From Deltaproteobacteria bacterium (lineage in GTDB: Bacteria; Myxococcota_A; UBA796; UBA2385), in assembly GCA_947462115.1 (NCBI GenBank), contig CANHON010000284.1, positions 1 through 6,256 on the forward strand: a stretch of 6,256 nucleotides of DNA. The letters are read 5' to 3'. A model generated the notes under the pieces. That model did not search any database. It was given only the letters and a program-made list of their open reading frames with translations, and was not told the DNA's origin. Shown piece by piece: positions 1 through 5,225 of this stretch. A program made the position numbers and the translations under genes. Positions within the stretch are counted from its first letter, which is position 1; each line of letters opens with the position of its first letter.

Positions 1-223
1 GCAGCTTCTCGCCGCGGGTGGCCTTGCAGTGAAATACGGCGTCGGCCTGGCGTCGCCGTCGCTCGGCGTCGATGGTGGTCTCGGCGCCGACGCTGAGGCT
101 GGTCCAGTCGATGAGGCTGGCCAGCGTGGGCGGCAGCATGGGCGGCAGCCAGCGGGGCAGGGCGTCGATGGTGGCGAGCAGGGCGCGGAAGACCTTGTCG
201 TGCTCGGAGTCGTGGGTGGGCAT
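1..223 (-). CDS. Rpn family recombination-promoting nuclease / putative transposase, N-terminal part (cut by window edge)
   Basis: Reading the minus strand from the ATG at 223-221 gives 74 codons open to the window edge, so the C-terminus is missing. The N-terminus has the usual Rpn (YhgA-like, PD-(D/E)XK 'transposase_31') layout: an early HDKVFRALL motif, then LPPTLASLIDW, then a short variable stretch leading to RRRQADAVF, where the Asp is the likely first catalytic acid of the nuclease core. The following ExK strand would lie outside the window. Known Rpn proteins are DNA endonucleases that promote RecA-independent recombination. This gene's activity is inferred from the family only. The reading frame stays open upstream of the ATG, but family members start just before the HD motif, which supports this start. 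I see no clear ribosome-binding site. The gene is divergent from the FGE-like remnant and stands alone. Confidence 0.72.
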   Translation of the reverse strand, partial: MPTHDSEHDKVFRALLATIDALPRWLPPMLPPTLASLIDWTSLSVGAETTIDAERRRRQADAVFHCKATRGEKL

Positions 224-335
224 GGGCCGGCGCTGTGCAAGGGCTGTGCCGGCGTGGACGCCCGGATCTTGGCGGTGAGGATGGCGTGCTGATCGGTGTC
301 CTCGACGGCCGGTGCCCGCCGTCACGCGGGGTGGC

Positions 336-384
336 TGACGAAGGTTTGGTCAGTTGACGAAGTGTTGGTCAGCTGACGGTCAGC
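336..384. repeat. 19-bp direct repeat (two full units and one shortened) with palindromic junctions
   Basis: Units are TGACGAAGGTTTGGTCAGT (336-354) and TGACGAAGTGTTGGTCAGC (355-373), identical at 16 of 19 positions, followed by a shortened TGACGGTCAGC (374-384). The unit junctions form GTCAGTTGAC (349-358, one mismatch from symmetry) and GTCAGCTGAC (368-377, a perfect 10-bp palindrome). A weaker GGTGGCTGAC lies at 330-339, so the palindromic sites also recur every 19 bp. This could be an operator array for a dimeric regulator, a set of iteron-like binding sites, or a relic of a small mobile element. It lies about 110-160 bp upstream of the Rpn-type start codon. The repeat is directly visible; its role is unknown. 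Confidence 0.6.
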
Positions 385-427
385 GGCGGGGCTTGCCGGC
401 GCGGCCTCGAGGGGTTGGCACGGGGTA

Positions 428-441
428 AAACATCCATGTTT
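428..441. promoter_or_regulatory. Perfect 6-bp inverted repeat, possible operator
   Basis: AAACAT (428-433) and ATGTTT (436-441) are exact reverse complements separated by CC. The element sits in a short A/T-rich island inside very G/C-rich DNA. The right arm contains an ATG that opens a frame reaching the in-frame stop of the FGE-like remnant. It may be an old operator or promoter-region element of that dead gene. There is no T-run, so it is not a terminator. Chance occurrence cannot be excluded for 6-bp arms. Confidence 0.25.
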
Positions 442-543
442 CAATCATCTGGGCGCCCCGCCCGCCGCTGGCGGTCGGCGGCTGTCGGCCCTGGCTCGGG
501 CTCCGCCCTCGGTCGCGCGGGCGCGACGGGCGCGGTGCGCCCC

Positions 544-881
544 CAGGCCGCCCGCCTGGCGCGCCAAGTTGACCTGCCCTAAGCGATCCGGGTCGGCGAG
601 ACCGAGGTGAGCCACGGCCTCTGCGCGGCGGTGCAAGGCGGGAGCCCAGCGTCCTTCGCCGCCCGCGGCCCCGACGGCCCGGTCGAGCTCGTGGTCTGGC
701 ATGTAGTCCTGGTCTTCGCCGACGCGCTGTCGGCCTCGGGAGGGCCTGGCGCCCTGCGATATGCTCCCTGGTGCTGGGCCGGCGGGCCGGCGAAGGCCCG
801 GGCCAGCGGCCGGTCGAGCGGCGTGGCCACGGCTATCGGCGCCCGCCCATCGGGCTGCGCTGGGTGCGCACCGCCCCCTGA
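544..881 (+). pseudogene. Decayed FGE/SUMF-like domain gene (third paralogue)
   Basis: Translation of the plus strand shows pieces of the same domain carried by the two intact genes downstream. The first part, in one frame, reads QVDLP, then an in-frame TAA (580-582), then VGETEVSHGL (592-621, compare VGETEVTQAL in the gene at 5222), GPDGPVE (667-687, compare GPDCPVE in the gene at 4368) and FADALSASGG (715-744, compare FADALSAFDG). After 744 the match is lost. It resumes in a different frame with HGYRRPPIGLRWVRTAP and a TGA at 879-881, compare DGYADPKIGLRLVRTAP. Only about 34 codons separate the two matched blocks, against about 121 in the intact lipoprotein gene, so roughly 260 bp including the GYRLP and DMSGN core are gone. 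Both cysteines of the CxxxCPVE motif are also replaced. An in-frame stop, a frameshift and an internal deletion mark it as dead. Its N-terminal signal region is not recognisable. Confidence 0.75.
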
Positions 882-916
882 GCCGGCCGGCGCCCCGGAT
901 CGCGCCCGCGCGGTGC

Positions 917-2221
917 TCAGTCTTTGTTGTTGTGTTTGTTCTTTTTGTTGTGCTTTTTCTTCTTGTTATTGCCCTTGACCACGGTGAACTTCGGCTTCCC
1001 CGGCTGTTTTTTGGGCGGGTTCGTGGACTTGGTCGGGGCCGGGAGCGGCTGCTGCACGGTCGGGGTGTTCTCGACGGTCTTGTCGGTGCTGAGGCCCTCG
1101 CTCGGGGTGCCAACCTCGTTGCCACCACCGCCTTCGGTGAGCTGGCTCACTTCGCCGTTCTGGCTGGAGGGTTCGGTGCTCGGGGCCTCGCTCACCTCGG
1201 TGCTCAGCGGCGTCGGGCTCGGCGCGTTGGTGCTCTCGCCCACGGGCTCGTGCTGCTTGGGCGGGTCGACCACGTGGCCGAGCTCGGGGCGGGCGGTGAG
1301 GCCGTCTTGGGTGCTGGGCAAGGTCTCGCTGTTGGAGCCAAGGGTATCGGAGGCCACAGAGCCCTTGACCGCGGTGGTGGTGGGGCGGAGCTGGCCCTTG
1401 GCCTGTTTGTTGATCCCGCCGAGCTTCAGGACGCTCGAGGGGAGCTGACCGCCGGGGAGCGGCTTGGGCAAGCGCACATGATCGGTGCCGAACAGGGTCT
1501 GGACCCGGCGGCCCTCCTTCATGCCGTTGTCTTGGGTGAACTTGCCGCTGGCCTTGTTGATCTTGGCGTTGAAGTGGTCGTAGATGGGCTTGCCGGACTT
1601 GGTGGTGCCGGTCTTCTCCACGTTGCGCACGATCGGCGAGGTCATCCAGGGCGTGAGCTTGGGCTGGTCGTAGCTGTCGAAGATGCCCTCGGGCTTCTTG
1701 CTGTTCTGCCAGTTGGACTTGCCCTTGTTGGTGGACATGGCCATCGCGAGCGACTTGTTCTGCTCGTACTTGTTGAGGTAGGCCCCGTCGTACTTCTTGT
1801 TGCGCGACTCAAGCTCGAGGCCCTTCCGCCCCACGTGCTCTTTGCGGGCGTGGGCGCCGTAGGGCTTCTGAACGCCGTGGACGGTGGCCCGGCCCTCGGA
1901 GCGGTCCAGCAGGTCGTTGGCGCCGCTGATCTGCTGCTGGTACTCCGACAGCATCGGCGGCGGCGAGGGCACGCCGTTGGTGCCCTGCGGGCTCTGCTGC
2001 GGGCTGGGGCCGGAGCCGTTGATCACCTTGGTTTGTCCGCCTTTGGGCGTCACGGTGATGGTCTTTTTGGGGGGCTGCAGCGTCTGGGCGTTGCTGGGCG
2101 AGACCGTCGGGCTCACCGTGTTGGTGCTGCTGCTCGGCTGCGGCTGGGCCTGGGTCTTGCCCTGGCCCTGGCCCCACAGTGGGTCGTTCTTCTTGATGAC
2201 CGTGAGCTTGCTGTTCGACAC
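917..2221 (-). CDS. Unrecognised low-complexity Pro/Ser/Thr/Lys/Asn-rich protein with Lys/Asn-rich C-terminal tail
   Basis: I do not recognise this 434-aa protein. The start chosen is the GTG at 2221-2219, because GGAGGG (minus strand, 2231-2226) lies 4 bases upstream. A GTG at 2263 would add 14 residues but has no well-placed ribosome-binding site. Residues 7-16 (TVIKKNDPLW) resemble the beginning of a LysM repeat, but no complete LysM follows. Residues 17-88 are a Gln/Pro/Ser/Thr linker. Residues about 91-260 are the only stretch of normal complexity, rich in Tyr, His, Lys and Asn. About 275-400 is an acidic Ser/Thr/Pro linker, and about 403-434 is a strongly basic tail of Lys, Asn and His. 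There is no cysteine, signal peptide or membrane segment. Codons end mostly in G/C except in the tail, where AAA and AAT appear. The protein is probably largely disordered; it could bind nucleic acid, polymer or cell wall, or be a secreted cargo. It is divergent from the operon at 2377. Confidence 0.72.
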   Translation of the reverse strand: MSNSKLTVIKKNDPLWGQGQGKTQAQPQPSSSTNTVSPTVSPSNAQTLQPPKKTITVTPKGGQTKVINGSGPSPQQSPQGTNGVPSPPPMLSEYQQQISGANDLLDRSEGRATVHGVQKPYGAHARKEHVGRKGLELESRNKKYDGAYLNKYEQNKSLAMAMSTNKGKSNWQNSKKPEGIFDSYDQPKLTPWMTSPIVRNVEKTGTTKSGKPIYDHFNAKINKASGKFTQDNGMKEGRRVQTLFGTDHVRLPKPLPGGQLPSSVLKLGGINKQAKGQLRPTTTAVKGSVASDTLGSNSETLPSTQDGLTARPELGHVVDPPKQHEPVGESTNAPSPTPLSTEVSEAPSTEPSSQNGEVSQLTEGGGGNEVGTPSEGLSTDKTVENTPTVQQPLPAPTKSTNPPKKQPGKPKFTVVKGNNKKKKHNKKNKHNNKD

Positions 2222-2225
2222 GTCG

Positions 2226-2231
2226 CCCTCC
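2226..2231 (-). promoter_or_regulatory. Ribosome-binding site deciding the start of the minus-strand gene
   Basis: On the minus strand this reads GGAGGG, followed by four bases and then GTG at 2221. It is the only good Shine-Dalgarno match near the 5' end of this frame, and it favours the internal GTG over the longer GTG start at 2263. Confidence 0.5.
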
Positions 2232-2310
2232 ACTGGCGCGATTTGGCTAACCGTCGCTGACACTCCGTGCCAGCCGGCCCTGTTCGCGGCTGCGCCCCAG
2301 GCGATCCGGC

Positions 2311-2339
2311 TTGACCGCGCTTCGGTGCCGTGCTCTGTT
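2311..2339 (+). promoter_or_regulatory. Possible sigma70-type promoter of the plus-strand operon
   Basis: TTGACC (2311-2316) matches five of six bases of a -35 element. Seventeen bases later lies TCTGTT (2334-2339), a weak -10 element with three of six matches, preceded by TG at 2331-2332 in the extended -10 position. Transcription would begin about 30 bp before the ATG at 2377. The spacing and position in the divergent gap are right, but the -10 is poor, so this is a tentative call. Confidence 0.3.
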
Positions 2340-2349
2340 CTGCGACGCT

Positions 2350-2362
2350 GGGCCGTTGGCCC
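2350..2362 (+). promoter_or_regulatory. Small hairpin just upstream of the first operon gene's ribosome-binding site
   Basis: GGGCC (2350-2354) and GGCCC (2358-2362) pair around a GTT loop. The hairpin ends four bases before the GGGAGGGGG ribosome-binding region (2366-2374). If the promoter at 2311-2339 is used, it would fall in the 5' leader and could affect translation. Short G/C stems are common at this base composition, so it may be incidental. Confidence 0.2.
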
Positions 2363-2376
2363 GCCGGGAGGGGGCG

Positions 2377-3135
2377 ATGAGCAGCGGGGTCGGGCAAGGA
2401 GACCAGCGGTGGGCTGGCGGCGCGGCGGGCGGCGTCGCGGCGGGCGCGGCGGGGGCTGCGGCGATGGTGGCGCTGCTCCGGGAGCCGCTGGAGGCCGAGC
2501 TTCGCGCGCAGATGGCCGAGCTCCTGGCCGCGGCCCGCGTCGAGCTGACGGCCGCTGTTGACGCCCAGGTGGCCCTTCAGCTCGCGGCGGCGAAGCTGGA
2601 GCTCAGCGCCGAGGCCCACCGGCTCTCCGAGGCGCTGCGGACAGAGGGCGCTGCCCACGTCGCGGCGGTCCAGACCGAGGCGGAGGGGCGCCGCGGCGAG
2701 TTGTCCGACGAGGCCGACGCCCTTCGGTCCTCGATCGCAGGCGAGGCGGCCCACCAAGCCGGCGCGCTGACCGCTGGCCTCGGCGCCTCCGCCGAGCGCC
2801 TCCACGACGCGCTGCAGGACCGACGGGACGCGCTGGCCGCCGGGCTCGACGACCGCGCCGAAGACCTGCGCGGTCAGCTCGCCGCTGCGGTGGATGAGCA
2901 CCTCGGCCGGCTGCGCGGCGACGCGGATGCGCTGCGCCACCGGGTGCGCGGCGAGGTCGAGGATCACAGCCGGCGGGCCCGGGAGGAGCTCGACGAGGTG
3001 GGCGGCCAGGTGCGCCAGGGCAAGGAGCGGCTGCGCGAGGTGGTGCACGACATCGCGATCGCCCTGGCTGAGCAGATCCCCGTCGTCGGTCACTCGGTCG
3101 CTTCCCTCGCCGACCGCATCGAGCTGCACCGCTGA
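2377..3135 (+). CDS. Ala-rich helical coiled-coil protein, apolipoprotein-like
   Basis: This 252-aa protein starts at the ATG at 2377, with GGAGG five bases upstream. The open frame extends to 2311, but the ribosome-binding site favours the later start. Residues about 12-34 form a Gly/Ala-rich hydrophobic stretch (GGAAGGVAAGAAGAAAMVALL), possibly a glycine-zipper-like membrane segment. From about 36 to 225 the protein is a nearly unbroken charged amphipathic helix rich in Ala, Glu, Leu, Arg and Asp, with few prolines, like the helical repeats of apolipoproteins and long coiled coils. Residues about 221-247 (DIAIALAEQIPVVGHSVASL) form a more hydrophobic C-terminal helix. There is no cysteine and no catalytic motif. 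The following gene starts 32 bp downstream, so co-expression and a shared membrane or scaffolding role are likely. Helical proteins of this composition score against many unrelated families, so no specific function is claimed. Confidence 0.82.
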   Translation: MSSGVGQGDQRWAGGAAGGVAAGAAGAAAMVALLREPLEAELRAQMAELLAAARVELTAAVDAQVALQLAAAKLELSAEAHRLSEALRTEGAAHVAAVQTEAEGRRGELSDEADALRSSIAGEAAHQAGALTAGLGASAERLHDALQDRRDALAAGLDDRAEDLRGQLAAAVDEHLGRLRGDADALRHRVRGEVEDHSRRAREELDEVGGQVRQGKERLREVVHDIAIALAEQIPVVGHSVASLADRIELHR

Positions 3136-3167
3136 TCCGGCGCCCCGCGCGCCCCGAGGCCCTGTGC

Positions 3168-4337
3168 ATGAGCAGCACGTCCAGCCCACTCCCGAGCGCC
3201 CTGAGCGGCGCGCTGCGCGCCCTCGCCGACGCCCAGCGGCGCGTGCCCCTCGCCGTACCCGCGGCGCCCGAGCCCGGGAGCGTCGAGGCGGTGCGCGCCT
3301 GGCTGGCGGTCGCTCGGCCGGTGGTCCAAAGCGCCGTCAAGCACGCCAAGCTCGAAGATGCGGGCCTGCAGGCGCGCATCGCGGCGCCGGCCAACGCCAA
3401 GGACGACGAGGCGGCGTGGAGGGCGCTCGACGCGGCCTGCGCCCAGGTCGAGCGCGAGCTGCTGTCGCCGCCCAGCCTTCAAGCGCGCCTCACCGAGGGG
3501 CGCCGCAGCATGATGCCCCGGGTCGAGAAGGTGATCAGCGAGCACCTGCGCACCTCCATCGAGGGCACCGGCGGAAAGCTGCGGGCCTCGGTCGACGCCG
3601 CGGGCATCGCCCACCTGCAGGCCGAGCTGCCGCGTTGGGTCTCGGCTTGGTCGGAGTACAGCTTCGCTTGGATCGAGCACGACCTCAGCCGAACCCTGCA
3701 CGTGCTGTGGACGGCCCGCGGCCCCGCGCTGCCGGTGCCCGCGCCCACCTTCGCGCCGCTGCGGCCGGTGGCGGTCGACAAGGCCATCGAGCTGCCCGCC
3801 ATCGATCTGGAGCGCGACGAGGCCGGCCTCGGCGCCGGCGCGCTGCGGCACGGGCGGGCGGTGCTGTACTCGGTGCTCGGTCTGCTCGGTCTTTTCGGCG
3901 TCTCGCGCAGCGGCGGCGGTGAGGGCATCGACCCGACGCACCTCAAGATCGCGATGGCGCTGATGGCCATCGCCGCCGGGGGCTTCGGCTACATGCAGGC
4001 CCGGATCGAGCGCGAGAAGGAGCGGGAGCGCCTCCGCGAGCAGGCCCGCCAGAAGGCCGATCAGGCCACCCGCGACGTGCTCCGGGTCTGGCTCGACCGC
4101 TCGGCCGACAAGCTCGCGGCCGCGGCCAACGAGCAGCTGCTGGCCCGCCGCGACGCCTTCGTGGCCTGGCACCGGGCCACCGTCGCCCCGGCCGAGCAGC
4201 GCCGGGCCGAAGCGCTCCGCCGCCTCACCGCCGACGCCGAAGCCGCCCGGGCGGCCCAAGGCGGGGCGCGCGACGCGCTGCGCGATCTCGAGCGGGCCCT
4301 CAAGGCCCTCGACGATCTCCTTGCCCACTTGGTTTGA
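3168..4337 (+). CDS. Helical membrane protein with two-helix hydrophobic hairpin and C-terminal coiled coil
   Basis: This 389-aa protein starts at the ATG at 3168, with GAGG eight bases upstream. Residues about 38-180 are helical with several aromatic positions (WVSAWSEYSFAWIEHDL at 157-173). A Pro-rich linker covers about 186-212. Two hydrophobic segments, about 231-245 (AVLYSVLGLLGLFGV) and 259-275 (LKIAMALMAIAAGGFGY), are separated by a short Gly-rich turn and should form a membrane hairpin. Residues about 278-387 are a highly charged coiled coil beginning EREKERERLREQ. A helical stalk plus membrane hairpin plus coiled coil recalls the non-GTPase part of bacterial dynamin-like proteins. 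However, no P-loop or other nucleotide-binding motif is present, so that is only an architectural analogy. It sits between the coiled-coil gene and the FGE-like lipoprotein gene, with the latter's earliest possible ATG directly abutting its TGA. Likely an inner-membrane partner of the 252-aa protein; family unknown. Confidence 0.84.
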   Translation: MSSTSSPLPSALSGALRALADAQRRVPLAVPAAPEPGSVEAVRAWLAVARPVVQSAVKHAKLEDAGLQARIAAPANAKDDEAAWRALDAACAQVERELLSPPSLQARLTEGRRSMMPRVEKVISEHLRTSIEGTGGKLRASVDAAGIAHLQAELPRWVSAWSEYSFAWIEHDLSRTLHVLWTARGPALPVPAPTFAPLRPVAVDKAIELPAIDLERDEAGLGAGALRHGRAVLYSVLGLLGLFGVSRSGGGEGIDPTHLKIAMALMAIAAGGFGYMQARIEREKERERLREQARQKADQATRDVLRVWLDRSADKLAAAANEQLLARRDAFVAWHRATVAPAEQRRAEALRRLTADAEAARAAQGGARDALRDLERALKALDDLLAHLV

Positions 4338-4367
4338 ATGGGCTTCTGTCACCCAAAGGCATGCACA

Positions 4368-5225
4368 ATGGGAGCGGTGTTGACTGATCGACCGAAGGTT
4401 TGGCCTTGGATTGTGCCCGCGGGGCCGATGCTGTGGGGGGCGCTGGCGATCGGCGGCCTCGGCTGCGGCTCCCGATCGGAGGCGCCCGCGCCAGCAGAGG
4501 CGCCCGCGCCCGCGGAGGCGCCCGCGCCCGCGCAGGCCCCTGCAGCGGCGGCGGACGCGGCCTACCCGATGGCGCGGGTGCCGGCGGGCCGCTACACCGT
4601 GGGCTGCACGCCCGGGCAGGGGGCCGACTGCGTCGGGGGCCTCGTTGAGGTTGACCTGCCGCGCGACCTTTGGGTCGGGGTGTTTGAGGTGAGCCAGGGG
4701 CTGTATGGGGCCCGGATGGGCGCCCACCCGTCGGGGCAGCGGGAGTGCGGGCCAGACTGTCCGGTGGAGTTCTTGAATTGGGACGCGGCGGTCGCCTTCG
4801 CCGACGCGATGTCGGTGCAGGCCGGGCTCCGGCCCTGTGGGCAGCAGGGGGCCGGGCCGGCGGCATCGCCTTGCCTCGGCTACCGCCTGCCGAGGGCGGC
4901 GGAGTGGGAGGTGGCGGCCCGCGGCGGCGCCGACACGCCCTTCTCCGGCGGCGCGACCGCTGGGCCGGTGGCCTGGACGGCCGAGAACAGCGGCTGGAAG
5001 AGCCACCCCGTCGGCCAGCTCCAGCCCAACGGCTATGGGCTCTACGACATGAGCGGCAACGTCTATGAATTCACCGCCGATCCGATCGCCGAGGGCGGCT
5101 GGGTGATCCGGGGCGGGAGCTGGGCCAACCCCGCGGGAGAGGGCCGCGTGACGGTGCCCTCGAGCATCACCGACGGCTACGCCGACCCGAAGATCGGCCT
5201 GCGGCTGGTGCGGACGGCGCCGTGA
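4368..5225 (+). CDS. FGE/SUMF-like domain protein, probable lipoprotein, lacking catalytic cysteines
   Basis: The 285-aa product has a hydrophobic leader ending MLWGALAIGGLGC (Cys33). It resembles a lipoprotein signal, although Gly at -3 of the lipobox is atypical. A linker of repeated Glu-Ala-Pro-Ala-Pro-Ala follows, then an FGE-sulfatase-type domain from about residue 67. Recognisable motifs are VPAGRYTVGC, LWVGVFEVSQ, CPVEFLNWDAAVAFADAM, CLGYRLPRAAEWEVAAR, NGYGLYDMSGNVYEF, VIRGGSW and GLRLVRTAP. In true FGE, Cys residues follow the GGSW motif at +2 and +7; here those places hold Asn254 and Gly259, so formylglycine formation is not expected. Six other cysteines (80, 88, 127, 131, 157, 169) match those of the next gene and suggest disulfides outside the cytoplasm. 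The ATG at 4368 has AAAGG eight bases upstream. An ATG at 4338 has no ribosome-binding site, and a TTG at 4380 with GGAG five bases upstream is also possible. Likely a surface or periplasmic binding module. Confidence 0.87.
   Translation: MGAVLTDRPKVWPWIVPAGPMLWGALAIGGLGCGSRSEAPAPAEAPAPAEAPAPAQAPAAAADAAYPMARVPAGRYTVGCTPGQGADCVGGLVEVDLPRDLWVGVFEVSQGLYGARMGAHPSGQRECGPDCPVEFLNWDAAVAFADAMSVQAGLRPCGQQGAGPAASPCLGYRLPRAAEWEVAARGGADTPFSGGATAGPVAWTAENSGWKSHPVGQLQPNGYGLYDMSGNVYEFTADPIAEGGWVIRGGSWANPAGEGRVTVPSSITDGYADPKIGLRLVRTAP
4479..4550 (+). repeat. 18-bp tandem repeat encoding an Ala/Pro linker
   Basis: Four units of 18 bp begin at 4479, 4497, 4515 and 4533. The middle two are identical, the first differs at two positions near its end, and the last is more diverged. 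Each encodes (E/Q)AP(A)PA-type residues, giving a flexible linker between the lipidated cysteine and the FGE-like domain of the gene at 4368. Units of this kind can change in number by replication slippage without breaking the frame. Confidence 0.7.

Larger units (their letters stand above)
224..543. other. Intergenic stretch without a recognisable gene
   Basis: I find no convincing coding region here on either strand; the open frames are the short, biased ones expected at high G+C. Two ordered elements stand out and are listed separately: a 19-bp-period repeat with GTCAGYTGAC palindromes, and an AAACAT/ATGTTT inverted repeat in the only A/T-rich patch (about 426-450). A frame opens at the ATG at 436 and runs to the TAA at 580-582, in phase with the FGE-like remnant. 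Its first 35 or so codons do not resemble the FGE domain, so I do not call it a gene. Confidence 0.5.

Noticed and set aside
415..431. Possible sigma54 promoter (TTGGCACGGGG), with a similar TGGCACGGAG on the minus strand at about 2263-2272
   Set aside because: The -24 element matches well in both, but neither has the TTGCA-like -12 element at the required spacing.
607..978. Plus-strand open frame of 123 codons
   Set aside because: Its first 46 codons are the remnant of the FGE-like gene. The rest is out of frame with the family and runs into the antisense of the Lys/Asn tail, giving a meaningless Cys/Phe-rich end.
445..1128. Minus-strand open frame of 227 codons
   Set aside because: It overlaps the 3' end of the gene at 917-2221 in another frame and then the antisense of the FGE-like remnant; Arg/Pro/Ala-rich with no recognisable motif.
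761..2260. Long plus-strand open frame (499 codons) antisense to the minus-strand gene
   Set aside because: Its product is an Ala/Gly/Leu/Val/Arg/His mixture typical of an antisense shadow in high-GC DNA. The minus-strand frame has G/C-ending codons, a good ribosome-binding site and segmented composition.
4338..4367. Extended start of the FGE-like lipoprotein at the ATG at 4338
   Set aside because: It has no ribosome-binding site and adds a polar segment with two cysteines before the leader; the ATG at 4368 gives a more normal signal peptide and a weak but placed AAAGG.
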